DNA from: Prorocentrum cordatum
Lineage: Eukaryota > Sar > Dinophyceae > Prorocentrales > Prorocentraceae
Assembly (NCBI GenBank): GCA_963575745.1
Contig: CAUYUJ010017812.1
Location: 98,501 to 162,500 of the forward strand
Length of the DNA: 64,000 nucleotides
Direction: 5' to 3'
Position 1 is the stretch's first letter. The number at the start of each line of letters is the position of its first letter. The translations under genes were made by a program, and so were the position numbers. The notes under the pieces were generated by a model. The model saw nothing but the letters and a program-made list of their open reading frames with translations, did not search any database and was not told the origin of the DNA. Shown piece by piece: positions 28,555-39,705 of the stretch.

Positions 28555-30562
28555 CAAAAACGACAAGAGCTCCAAAGCTCCCGCAGCGCCCAAGAGATCT
28601 GCAAGCTGACTCCGAGAAACCTCCGAAAAGCTCCAAGACGCCTCATTGTTCCACTGAGTATGTCGGAACTCCTGGGCGCGGGCTTCATAAATCACAAGAA
28701 AAGCTCTAGACGCGCCCCGAGGGAGCTCCAGGGCGGTCGTCGCGAGGGCCTCAAACTTGTTGCTTCTTGCTTCTACAGGCTTCCGCAATCCAATACAGCC
28801 CAACAGGTCCCGAGATCGCTCCAGGATGGTCTCAGACGATGAAGCATTTGGAAGGGACCTATCTTAGGAGGGCCTCGAACATCAGGGACAGGGGGTCTGT
28901 TCTGCAAATGTATCGAACCAAACTGCCCAAATGTATTATCCCTAATGCGAAGAGTGAGGCCGCATCTTTATCGTGTTATTGTTTGTCCTCAATGACCAGA
29001 GGCCCCAAGACGGCCCAACAGGCCCCTTAACAGGCCCCCTAAGAGCGCCCCCGACACCGCCAGCACGCCACCCAAGGCCCTGCCAGAACCAAAGCCCCCC
29101 AGATCCCGAGACGCTCCATCGAACCCTCAAGCAGCTCCCAGAAGCGCCAAAGATGCCCCCGACGGGCCCCGACAAGCCGATAAGAGGCCCCAGCCACACA
29201 TAATTTAATTCTGAGTTCGGTGGTGAAACGGCGTCAGCATGGAAATGCCGATTACGCGCCGTTTGGGACGCAGGCCCCCTGGGGTCGGTCGAGGACTGGC
29301 GTGCTGCACAAGTGCACAGCACCCCTGCCCCCGTAGTGTGCAGGTGGGGGGTTAGCCAATGCCCCCCCATCAAGGACTAGCTTCTGCCGCCTGCACACAT
29401 CCGACCCCGAGTGCCCAGGAGTGTCCGTAGCCACTCTGGCTCGCGCGGTCGGGACTGCGCGGTGGGAGTGCAGCCGAACCAATGGAGCCGGTGCCCAGAC
29501 CCCAGCTCTCCAGCGCCCGATGACGCGAATCGAACCAATCAAACATTTTGGGCCGCAACTTCCCGTAGACGGCGGATGCCCCACGAATCGCCGGTCACGA
29601 AATGCCCACAGACGCGAAATCGCGCGGCTTGGGATGTTGGGCGCGTCTGCAAGCAGAAACGCGAGACCGCGCTTTGAACTTGCGCACGCCGATTCGGCGG
29701 TTGCGACACATTGTGAATCTGGGTCCGCCTGCGCACCAGAATGGAGAAGGGAGCGCGGAATTCAATTCTGGCGGACGCCCAGAAGCGCTCAGATTGCGAA
29801 CCTGGGTGCGCCTGGGAACCAGAACGCAGTAAGGCGCTCAGGATACAATTCTGGACGCGCAGACGCCCAGGAGCGCTAAATCACGCTCAGATTCCGAGCC
29901 CGGGTGCTCCCGGGCACCACAACGCCGGAAGGAGCTCAGAATAAAATTCTGAGCGCGCGCACGCCCAAAAGCTCTCAGACTGCGAATCTTACAAAAAGGA
30001 AGGAGCTCGCAACACTGGGCAAGCGGACGCCGCCCGCAATGCGCAACTTCGCGCCCTGACCGCAGTTGCAGGGATTCGCTGCGATTGCACTCGTGGACGC
30101 GCCGACGCCAGATTGTGCAGAATCGCGCGCAGAATGCAATTCTGGGCGCACTGGCGCCAGAACAACCCCAGCGCTTGCGAGGCGCACCAGCATGCGACGA
30201 ACAAGGCGCTGGCCAGCAAGGGCGCGGGCCTGGGGTATGGCAGCCAGGCCAGGGACCCACTTGTGCACGGCACTGGCCAGCAACGACGAAGGCGACGACA
30301 AACAACACCACGGGCGCTGTGAACAGCACCTGGCCCGCCTTGTGGACCACTGGCAAGCTGCAAAGACCCCCCGGTGGAGCGAGTGCACCCCGCAGGGCGC
30401 TTGCTCCGCGGCGGCCGTGGTGCCGGGAACTTGCTATCCCGCCCCCGAGCCGGGCGGTGCCCCGATCGGCCTCCAGAGTTGTCGAAGACCACCGCTGCTC
30501 CAAGTTGGAGCCAACCAGGCTTTGGAAGAAATCCGCCGCTGTGTCGGGGGCCCAAGCCGTGA
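28555..30562 (+). repeat. R unit 1 (~2.0 kb, non-coding)
   Basis: Runs from CAAAAACGACAAGAGCTCC to GCCCAAGCCGTGA. In order: an ~640-base GC-poorer part with CCCAACAGGCCCC words, a junction TTAATTCTGAGTTCGGTGG at ~29207, a segment with an SL-like sequence (29425), a minisatellite part (GCAATTCTGGGCGCG type, 29690-30010) and a GC-rich tail. No protein domain was recognised. It behaves as a non-autonomous body between terminal modules. Confidence 0.8.
29425..29445 (+). other. Spliced-leader-like 21-mer in R unit 1
   Basis: CCGTAGCCACTCTGGCTC followed by GCG matches the dinoflagellate SL (CCGTAGCCATTTTGGCTC, then AAG) at 17 of 21 positions. It is repeated exactly at 31567 and 40002 in units 2 and 3. 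Confidence 0.45.
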
Positions 30563-30681
30563 CTGCCCACGAGTTTACGTACACGGTTAAAGCCATCACC
30601 TGATGAATCTACCAACCGTTCTACGTCAGGCGGGGCTTCTTAGATTTTCCTCCCCATCGAAACCTTTGGTTTAAGGGGTAT
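30563..30681 (+). repeat. Solo variant terminal module between R1 and R2
   Basis: 119 bases with the same flanks as the 121-bp module of the minus element, but a different internal sequence (CTGCCCACGAGTTTACG...). The stem-loop is CCCCATCGAAACCTTTGGTT followed by TAAGGGG. Interpreted as a solo end of a related element. Confidence 0.65.
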
Positions 30682-32865
30682 CAAAAACGACAAGAGCTCC
30701 AAAGCTCCCGCAGCGCCCAAGAGATCTGCAAGCTGACTCCGAGAAGCCTCCGAAACGCTCCAAGACGCTTCATTGTTCCACTGAGTATGTTGGAACTCCT
30801 GGGCGCAGGCTTCATAAATCACAAGAAAAGCTCTAGACGCGCCCCGAGGGAGCTCCAGGGCGGTCGTCGCGAGTGCCTGAAAACGTAGCTTGTTGCTTCT
30901 TGCTTCTACAGGCTTCCGACAGTTCAATAGCCCAAGGTCCCCGAGATCGCTCCAGGATGGTCTCAGATGATGAAGCATTTGGGAGGGAGCTATCTTAGGA
31001 GGGCCTCGAACATCAGGGACAGGGGTCTGTTCTGCAGATGTATCGAACCAAACTGCCCAAATGTATTATCCCTAATGCGAAGAGTGAGGCCGCATCTTTA
31101 TCGTGTTATTGAGTTAAGCGTTTTGTTTATCCTCAATGACCAGAGGCCCCAAGACTGCCCAACAGGCCCCTTGACAGGCCCCCTAAAAGCGCCCCCGACA
31201 ACGCCAGCGCGCCACCCAAGGCCCTGCCAGAACCAAAGCCTCCCAACAGACCCCGAGAGGCTCCATCGAACCCTCAAGCAGCTCCCAGAGGCGCCAAAGA
31301 TGCCCGCGACGGGCCCCAACAAGCCGATAAGAGGCCCCAGCCACACCAGAATTTAATTCTGAGTTCGGTGGTGAAACGGCGTCAACATGGAAATGCCGAT
31401 TACGCGCCGTTTGCGACGCAGGGCCCCCCGGGGTCGGTCGAGGACTGGCGTGCTGCACATGTGCACAGCACCTCTGCCCCCGTTGTATGCAGGTGGGGGG
31501 TTAGCCAATGCCCCATCAAAGACTTCCGCCGCCTGCACACATCCGACCCCGAGTGCCCAGGAGTGTCCGTAGCCACTCTGGCTCGCGCGGTCGAAACTGC
31601 GCGGTGGGAGTGCAGCCGAACCAATGTGCAGCCAGCGCGCAGACCCCGGCTCTCCAGCGCCCGATGACGCGAATCGAACCAATCAAACATTTTGGGCCGC
31701 AACTTCCCGTAGACGGCGGATTCCCCACGAATCGCCGGTCACGAAATGCCCACAGACGCGAAATCGCGCCGCTTGGGATGCTGGGCGCGTCTGCAGGCAG
31801 AAACGCGAGACCGCGCTTTGAACTTGCGCGCGCCGATTCGGCGGTTGCGACACATTGTGAATCTGGGTGCGCCTGCGCACCAGAATGGAGGAGCACAGAA
31901 TTCAATCCTGGGCGCGCGGACGCCCAGAAGCGTCAGATTGCGAACCTGGGTGCGCCTGGGAACAAGAACACAGAAAGGCGCTCAGGATATAATTCTGGGC
32001 GCGCGGACGCCGAGAAACGCTAAATCACGCTCAGATTCCGGCGAAAGGAGCTCAGAATGCAATTCTGAGCGCGCGCACGCCCAAAAGCTCTCAGACTGCG
32101 AATCTTGGCGCGCCCGCTCACCTGAACGCAGAACGAGGCTCAGAATGCAACTCTGAGCGCGTGGACGCTCAGAAGCGCGAAGTCGCGCACAGATTGCGAA
32201 TCTGGGTGCGCCTGGGCACCAAAACGCAGAAATGCAATTCTGGGGGCGCGGGCGCCCACGACCGGCAAGTCGCGCTCAGATTGCGAATCTGGGTGCGCCT
32301 GGGCACCAGAACGCAAAAAGGAAGGAGCTTGCAATACTGGGCAAGCGGACGCCGCCCGCAATGCGCAACTTCGCGCCCTGACCGCAGGCAGTTGCAGGGA
32401 TTCGCTGCGATTGCACTCCTGGACGCGCCGACGCCAGATTGCGCAGAATCGCGCGCAGAATGCAATTCTGGGCGCGCTGGCGCCGGAACGACCCCAGCGC
32501 TTGCGAGGCGCGCCAGCATGCGACGAACAAGGCGCTGGCCAGCAAGGGCGCGGGCCTGGGGTGTGGCAGCCAGGCCAGGGACCCACTTGTGCACGGCACT
32601 GGCCAGCAACGACGAAGGCGACGACAAACAACACCACGGGCGCTGTGAACAGCACCTGGCCCGCCTTGTGGACCACTGGAGGCCTGCAAAGACCCCCCGG
32701 TGGAGCGAGTGCACCCCGCAGGGCGCTTGCTCCGCGGCGGCCGTGGTGCCGGGAACTTGCTATCCCGCCCCCGAGCCGGGCGGTGCCCCGATCGGCCTCC
32801 GGAGTTGTCGAAGACCACCGCTGCTCCGAGTTGGAGCCAACCAAGCTCTGAAGCCCAAGCCGTGA
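30682..32865 (+). repeat. R unit 2
   Basis: Second tandem copy, about 2.2 kb, same order of parts as R1 and the same SL-like site at 31567-31587. It differs by small indels in the minisatellite section (31880-32340). Confidence 0.8.
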
Positions 32866-32981
32866 CTGCCCACAAGTTTACTTACACGGTTAAAGCCATC
32901 AACTGAATCTACCAACCGTTCTACGTCAGGCGGGGCTTCTTGGATTTTCCTCCCCATCGAAACCTTTGGTTTAGGGGGCAT
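32866..32981 (+). repeat. Solo variant terminal module between R2 and R3
   Basis: 116 bases, same family as 30563-30681. Stem-loop at 32942-32981 (CCCCATCGAAACC, TTT, GGTTTAGGGGG). Confidence 0.65.
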
Positions 32982-33566
32982 CAAAAACGACAAGAGCTCC
33001 AAAGCTCCCGCAGCGCCCAAGAGATCTGCAAGCTGACTCCGAGAGGCCTCCGAAAAGCTCCAAAACGCCTCATTGTTCCACTGAGTATGTCGGAACTCCT
33101 GGCGCGGGCTTCATAAATCACTAGAAAAGCTCTAGACGCGTCCCGAGGAGCTCCAGGGCGGTCGTCGCGAGGGCCTCAAAACGTAGCTTGTTGCTTCTTG
33201 CTTCTACAGGCTTCCGACAATCCAATACAGCCCAACAGGTCCCCGAGATCGCTCCAGGATGGTCTCAGATGATGAAGCATTTGGAAGGGACCTATCTTAG
33301 GAGGGCCTCGAACATCAGGACAGGTGGTCTGTTCTGCAGATGTATCGAACCAAACTGCCCAAATGTATTGTCCCGAATGCGAAGAGTGAGGCCGCATCTT
33401 TATCGTGTTATTGAGTTAGGCGTTCTGTTTATCCTCAATGACCAGAGGCCCCAAGACTGCCCAACAGGCCCCTCAACAGGCCCCCTAAGAGCGCCCCCGA
33501 CACCGCCAGCACGCCACCCAAGGCCCTGCCAGAAGCAAAGCCCCCAACACACCCCGAGAAACTCCA
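32982..33566 (+). repeat. R unit 3, left part
   Basis: Matches the first ~585 bases of R1/R2 and stops at CCCCGAGAAACTCCA, where the 6.1-kb element begins. The unit resumes at 39706, with about 10 bases missing compared with R1. Confidence 0.8.
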
Positions 33567-33689
33567 CAGTGATGTCAAGCCTGCTGCTGGGCTGGGCTCC
33601 TGGGCAAACGCACCAGGCCCCCAGTCCAGCAGGGCAGCCTGCAGGAATAGCCACAGCCACAGCACATACATAGGGTGGCAGAGGGTGGG

Positions 33690-34204
33690 TTGCGGCGCCG
33701 CCAGCTCTCCCATCCTGTGGGCAGCGCGGCGCCGCGCGCTCCATGACGGAAAGCCTTCCCGTCCTGCGGGGGCTCTTCCTGTCACAGCGCTGCCTCCCGT
33801 CCTGCGGGAAGCTCGGCCTCGCTGCGGAGTGCCTCTCCCGTCCTGCGGGACATTCTCTCTGCTGCGGGGCGTCGCCCCGCTGCTGCGACGTGCTGAACAC
33901 GGATCGGAGCATCTGCAGCGAGGAGCGCTCTCCACCGCACATCCCAGCCACCAACCAGCCAGCCAGCGAAGAGGAGGAAGACGGAGGCGAGCGGGAGGTG
34001 AGGCCGCTCGGGCGCGTGAGCCGCAGCCCCCTATTGGAGGCACCCAGGCAGAGAGCTGCGCCTGCAACTCAAAGCGCCCGACGTCGCATTCTTTGAGGGC
34101 TGCCAAAAGGCTAAGAGGCCAGGAAGCGAAAAGGCACCCATTTGGCACCGGTCACCTTGGGAGATTTTCCTGCCCCCAAAACCGCTGCGCGATTTCGGGG
34201 CTAT
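33690..34204 (-). repeat. 515-bp direct repeat, left copy
   Basis: Nearly identical to 39191-39705. It ends in the stem-loop CCCCCAAAACCGC...GCGATTTCGGGG. Here the arms GGAGATTTTC (34160-34169) and GAAAATCTCC (34205-34214) extend it. The open frames within it show no domain. Confidence 0.85.
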
Positions 34205-34479
34205 GAAAATCTCCTGCAGGCTGCCCTCGCAGGAGCGTTGGGCAGTGATGTCAAGCCTGCTGCTGGGCTGGGCTCCTGGGCAAACGCACCAGGCCCAATG
34301 CACCCAGGGCCCAGCCAAGCAGCTGCCGAGGCAGACCCGCGTCTGAGATAACACCGGGCCCAATGCACAGACAAGGCGTTGCTTGGGAGATGCTTGGGCT
34401 GCGCGCGCGCGCGTAGAGAAGACGAGCTGTCTTCTGCGCGCACTCAGGTTGGTGCACGCCCGCGGGCCACATCGCTGTG

Positions 34480-36295
34480 CGGCCGGCTTCGGCTCCGCTT
34501 GACCGTTTGCGCGGCCTCGCGCATCGCCTCCGCGCGCTTCCGCCGCGCCCGCGCCTGTCTGCGCGCGCTTCCGTTTGCCTGGACGCGTAGGCGCTGGCGC
34601 TATCATTTATGCTACTACGCGCCTTTGCGTGCCTCTGTGCGCCTGCTTGGTATGCGTGAGTGTGCGCACTTCTGCATACTTCGGCGCGCTATTGCGCGCT
34701 ATTCCGCGCGTCTGTGCGCTCCTTACGTTTCTGCGCGCGTCTCCGCGCTTTTGCGCCTGCCTGCGCGCTCTGAGTGTATCAGCGTGCTTCTTTTACTCTT
34801 CTGCGCGTCTGTGTTTGCTTCTGCGCGCATGTGCGCTTTTGCGTGCTTCCCGCGTTCTGCGCGCCTGTCCGTGCTTCTGCGCGCCACCGCGCGTTCCAGC
34901 GCGCTCCATCGCGCTTTTGCGCGCCTCTGCGTGCGCTTTCTGCGCGCCTGTGCATGTCTGCGCGCCGCAGCAGACCTGTGCGTGCTTCCGCGCGTCTGCG
35001 CGCGCTCCTGCGCGCCTGCGCCCGCCTGCTTCCGCGTCCTCGGGCGCCCCTGTGCAATCGCGCATGCCTGCGCGCGCTTCCGCGCGCTGGTGCGCGTCAG
35101 CACGCTCGAATGCGTTTATGCTAGCCTCCGCGCGCTGTTGCGCGCCTGTGCGCGTGGTCGCGCTTCTGCGCGCTTGCGCGCGTTTCTGCGCCTCTGAGCG
35201 TTCTTGCGCACTTACGCCTGCGCGCCCTTCCGCGCGTGAGTGTTCAAGCGCCCTTGTGCGCTTCTGCACGTCTTGGCGTGCGAATCTGCGCGCCTGTGCG
35301 GGTTTACGCGCCCCTGTGTGCTGGCGCCTGCTTCTGCGCGCCGCAGCGCGTGCCCGCTGCATGCCACGCTTCTGCGCCTCAGTATGCGTTTCGCGCGACC
35401 GCGGGCGTTTTAGCGCGGCCGTCCGCAACTCTGCTCGCGCTTTCGCGCGCCTGCGCACACGTTCGTCCGCCCGCGCCCCCGCGACACCTGCGCGGGCTTT
35501 TGCGCGCCTCTGCGCGTTCCTGCGCGCGTGCGCGTTCTATCTGCGCAGCTGTGTGTTTCTGCGCGCCTATGCAGGTTTGTGCGATTCTGCGCGTTTATAT
35601 AGCGCTTCCGCGCCTGGGCGTGTGTTTCGCGCGCCTGCGGGCGTTTTAGCGCATCTCACGGCAACTCTGCGCGCCTCTGCGCACTCCTGCGCGCGCTACG
35701 CGCTTGCGGCATCGTCGCGGGACTTTACGCGTCTCTGCGCGTTTTTGCGAGCCTGCAAATGCTTTTTGCGCAGTTGGGCGCGTCTGCGCGCCTCTGCGTG
35801 CGCTTCAGCGCGCCTCTGCACGATCGCGCGCCTCTGGGACTCCTGTGCACGCTAAACCGTCATTGAGCGCGCGCCTGTGCGCGCTTTCACGCGCTTCTGC
35901 GTCTCCACACGCCTTTTCGCGTTCCAACGCGTCCTGCGCGTCTGCGCGTGTTTCTGCGCGCTTGCGCGTGCCTGCTCACCTCTGCGTGCGTGCGCGCGTT
36001 TACGCGGCCCTGCCCGCGTGCGCGCCTGTGCCCGCGCGCGTCTGCACGTTAGCGCGCGCGTCTACATGTCCGAGCGCGCCTCTGCGCACTTTTGCGCGTC
36101 TCTGCGCGCTTTTGCACGCTCGTGCGCGCCGTCCGCGCAGTTGCGCGTCTGTGTGCCCGTGTGCGCATGCGCCTGAACCTGCGCGCGCTTCACCGTGCGC
36201 ACGCCTAAGTGCGCTTCCGCGTTTCTTCGCGCCTCTGCCTCCACGTGCGCTTGCGCGTGCCTGCGCAAGCACGTGTTCACGCGCTGAGTGCCGCC
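34480..36295 (+). repeat. GCGC-rich alternating purine/pyrimidine array (~1.8 kb)
   Basis: Degenerate short units such as CTGCGCGCTTTTGCGCGCCT and TCTGCGCGC, with hundreds of CG/GC steps. Long Cys/Ala/Arg-rich frames on both strands are a consequence of the repeat and are not called as genes. Confidence 0.8.
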
Positions 36296-36299
36296 GCGC

Positions 36300-37620
36300 G
36301 CCGTCCCGCACTGCTGAATTGCACCCGGATCTCCCGTCTGGGCGCGTGAGCACAACATTGCGCTCGGATGGCCCGTCTGGGCGCGCGAGCGCGGGATTGC
36401 GCTCGGACGGCCCGCATGGGCGGCGAGCGCGGAATTGCGCCGAATCGCCCGTCTGGGCGCGCGAGCGCGAAATTGCGCTCAAATGGCCCGCCTGGGCGCG
36501 CGCGCGCGTAATTGCGCCCGGATCGCCCGTCTGGGCGCGTGAACACAGAATTGCGCTCAAACGGCCCGTCTGGGCGCGCGAGCGCGGAATTGCGCTCAGA
36601 TGGCCCGCTTGGGCGCGTCAGCGCGGAATCGCGCCCGGATCGCCGTCTGGGCGTGCGAGCGCCTGGGCGCGCGAGCGCGGATTTGCGCCTGGATTGCCCG
36701 CCTGGGCGTGCGAGCACATAATTGCGCTCGAACGGCCTGCCTGGGCGCATGAGCGCGGAATTGCGCTCGGATGGCCCGCCTGGGCACGCGAGCGCGAAAT
36801 TGCGCCCAGATCGCCCGTCTGGGCGTGCGCGCGCTGAAAGAATGGCCCCCCTGTGCGCGCGAGCGCGGAATTGCGCCCGGATCGCCCGCCTGGGCGCGCG
36901 AGCGCGGAAGTGCGCTCAGATGGCCCGCCTGGGCGCGCGAGCGCGGAATTGCGCCCAGATCGCTCGTCTGGGCGCTTGAGCACAGAATTGCGCTCGGATG
37001 GGCTGTTTGGGTGCGCCAGCGCGGAATTGCGCTCGATTGGCCGGCCCGCCTGGTCGCGCGAGCTCCCGCTCGGAGGGCCCGCCTGGGCGCGCGAGCGCGG
37101 AAGTGCGCCCGGATCGCCCGTCTGGGCGCGAGCGCAAAATTGCGCTCGGATGGCGCGCCTGGGCGCGCAAGCGCGGAATTGCGCCCAGATCGCCCGTCTG
37201 GGCGCGTGCGCACAGAATGGCAGCCGAATGGCCCGTCAAGGCGCGCGAGCGCGGAATTGCGCTCGGATGGCCCGTCTGGGCGCGCGAGCGCGGAATTGCG
37301 CTCCAATGGCCCACCTGGGCGCGCAAGCGCGAAATTTTGCCCCGATCGCCGTCTGGGCGTGCGAGCGCCTGGGCGCGCGAGCGCGGATTTGCGCCCGGAT
37401 TGCCCGCCTGGGCGTGCGAGCACATAATTGCGCTCGAACGGCCCGCCTGGGCGCATGAGCGCGGAATTGCGCTCGGATGGCCCGCCTGGGCACGCGAGCG
37501 CGAAATTGCGCCCAGACCGCCCGTCTGGGCGCCCAGATGGCCCGTCTGGGCGCGTGAGCACAGAATTGTAGCCAAATGGCTCGTCTGGGCGCGCGAGCGC
37601 GGAACGCACGCGGTTCGCCC
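36300..37620 (+). repeat. Minisatellite, ~39-42-bp unit, about 30 copies
   Basis: The unit is GGAATTGCGCTCGGATGGCC followed by CGTCTGGGCGCGCGAGCGC. Two variants (CTCGGATGGCC and CCCAGATCGCC) alternate, and a ~650-base block recurs (36660-36800 resembles 37365-37500), indicating higher-order duplication. Confidence 0.85.
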
Positions 37621-38039
37621 GCAACCGCGCGAGATTGCCTCTTCCTGGGTGCAAGGGCGAGATCGCACCCGGACAGGGGGCCCTGCACGCCCAGATTACC
37701 TTACCGGGCGCTGCGACGAGCGGCAGTCGCCAGCAAGGGCGCGAGCCAGGGCATGGCAGCAAGGCCAAAAACCCCTTCACGACGAGGAGCGGGCGCGAGA
37801 CGGTGAACGCATGGCGACAAGGAGCGGGGGCGGACGTGGTGACGAGGAGCGCGGGCTTGCGACGAGGAGCGCGCCGGCGAGCAAAAGCGGACGGCAGGGA
37901 GGCTGAGACCAACTGCATGGCGCCGGCCACCACGGCAGCCAGGTCAGGGGCCCGCCGACGAATGGCACTGGCCAGCACGGACACGGGCCGGGGTGTGGCA
38001 GCGCAAGCCCAAGGACCCACTGAGGCGGTGGCCCCCAAG

Positions 38040-38930
38040 GGGCACCCTCCTCCAGGCAGGGACCCGCTCCTTATCCAGGAGCTGTGCAAAGCAGCTGTTG
38101 CGCGGGTCCCACTTGGGAACCTTCTGCTGGCTGGCCCGCTTGGCCAATCACCGGCAGGAAGCCGAAACATCCCTTGGGGCCCAGCTGCGCACCGTTCCCA
38201 CTTGGGAAACCTTCTGCTGGCTGGTCCGCTTGGCTAGCCACCGGCAGGAAGCGAAACACCTCTGGGGGCCCACCTGGAGCAACCTCGGGTGTGCCCTGCT
38301 GGGAGAATGGCGACGAGGAGCGCCGGCGACCTGGTGGGTATGCCTTATCCAGGCAAGGACCCGCTCCTTATCCAGGAGCTGTGCAGAGCAGCCTGCCGCA
38401 CGGCTGCTGCTCCATTCCCACCTGGGAAGCTTCTACCGGCTGGTGCGCTTGGCCAGCCGCCGGCACGAACCGAAACGCTACTGGGGGCTCACTTGGAGCA
38501 CCCACGGGTGTGCCCGGCTGGGAGAATCGCGACGAGGAGCGCCGGCGACTTGGTGGGTATGCCTTATCCAGGCAGGGACCCGCTCCTTATCCAGGACCTT
38601 TGCAGAGCAGCCTGCCGCGCGGCTGATGAACCATTCCCACTTGGGAACCTTCTGCCGGCTGGTGCGCTTGGCCAGCCACCGGCAGGAACGGAAAGGCCAC
38701 TTGGGGCCCACTTGGAGCACCCTCGGGCTTGCCCTGTTGGGAGAATGGCGACGAGGAGCGCCGGCGACCCGTGGGTATGCCTTATCCAGGCAGGGACCCG
38801 CTCCTTATCCAGGAGCTGTGCAGAGCAGCCTGCCGCACGGCTGTTGCACCGTTCCCACATGGGAACCTTCTGCCGGCTGGTTCGCTTGGCCAGCCACCGG
38901 CAGGAAGAAGGGATCATCGGCATTGCCCCA
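38040..38930 (+). repeat. Tandem repeat, ~216-bp unit, 3-4 copies
   Basis: The word GACCCGCTCCTTATCCAGG appears at about 38060, 38363, 38578 and 38795. Each is followed by CAGAGCAGCCTGCCGC, TGGGAACCTTCTGCCGGCTG and CTTGGCCAGCCACCGGCAGG; extra half-units lie near 38100-38250. Confidence 0.85.
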
Positions 38931-39190
38931 GAGGAGGTTGCCTCACCCGAGCCGCGCCCAGGGGTCTTCAGCATTGCCCAAGTAAGGTTGCCTCGCCCTT
39001 GGCAAAGGAGGGGATCACTGGCATTGCCCAAGTAAGGTTGCCTCACCCACACCTTGCCACCAAAACGTGGAACGAGAGAGCGCGGGCAGTGGCAACGAGG
39101 AGCGCCGGCGAACAGACACAGAGAACTGGCAGCAGCACACAGGCGAGCGACGAGAACGTGAAGAGCTGTCCTGGCCAAAAGTTGCGCCGC

Positions 39191-39705
39191 TTGCGGCGCC
39201 GCCAGCCCTCCCATCCTGTGGGCAGCGCGGCGCCGCGCGCTCCATGACGGAAAGCCTTCCCGTCCTGCGGGGGCTCTTCCTGTCACAGCGCTGCCTCCCG
39301 TCCTGCGGGAAGCTCGGCCTCGCTGCGGAGTGCCTCTCCCGTCCTGCGGGACATTCTCTCTGCTGCGGGGCGTCGCCCCGCTGCTGCCACGTGCTGAACA
39401 CGGATCGGAGCATCTGCAGCGAGGAGCGCTCTCCACCGCACATCCCAGCCACCAACCAGCCAGCCAGCGAAGAGGAGGAAGACGGAGGCGAGCGGGAGGT
39501 GAGGCCGCTCGGGCGCGTGAGCCGCAGCCCCCTGTTGGAGGCACCCAGGCAGAGAGCTGCGCCTGCAACTCAAAGCGCCCGACGTCGCATTCTTTGAGGG
39601 CTGCCAAAAGGCTAAGAGGCCAGGAAGCGAAAAGGCACCCATTTGGCACCGGTCACCTTGGGAGATTTTCCTGCCCCCAAAACCGCTGCGCGATTTCGGG
39701 GCTAT
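39191..39705 (-). repeat. 515-bp direct repeat, right copy
   Basis: Partner of 33690-34204. Its right edge is the stem-loop at 39661-39705, directly followed by the R3 sequence AAAAAGCTCCCGGAGGCGCC. Confidence 0.85.

Larger units (their letters stand above)
33567..39705 (-). mobile_element. Non-autonomous element with split-repeat-like ends inserted in R3
   Basis: Two 515-bp direct repeats (33690-34204 and 39191-39705), about three differences by eye, flank an internal 5 kb. A 54-bp sequence starting CAGTGATGTCAAGCCTGC occurs at the outer left end (33567-33620) and again just inside the left repeat (34243-34296). Read on minus this is A1 (39705-39191), body, B1, A2, B2, the PAT/Ngaro plan. 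The A repeats begin with the stem-loop at their outer edge. The internal part is arrays with no RT, Gag or YR, so mobilisation in trans is inferred. B1 has ~38 extra bases before A2, so the match to the classic plan is not perfect. Confidence 0.6.

Noticed and set aside
33670-34203. Open frames inside the 515-bp repeats (MTESLPVLRGLFL...)
   Set aside because: Present in both copies because the DNA is duplicated; no domain, and several overlapping frames look equally good.
34159-34214. Helitron 3' hairpin
   Set aside because: Hairpins lie at element ends but no CTRR terminus or Rep/Helicase sequence is seen; linked genes are RT and YR.
34379-35855. Long Cys/Ala/Arg-rich open frames (up to 426 codons) on plus and their minus-strand counterparts
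   Set aside because: They follow the GCGC array; stop codons are rare in such sequence in all frames, and there is no domain or start context.
36596-38170. 524-codon minus frame and overlapping plus frames
   Set aside because: Translation of the 39-bp minisatellite (RPDGPSGR-type periodicity); equally long frames exist on both strands.
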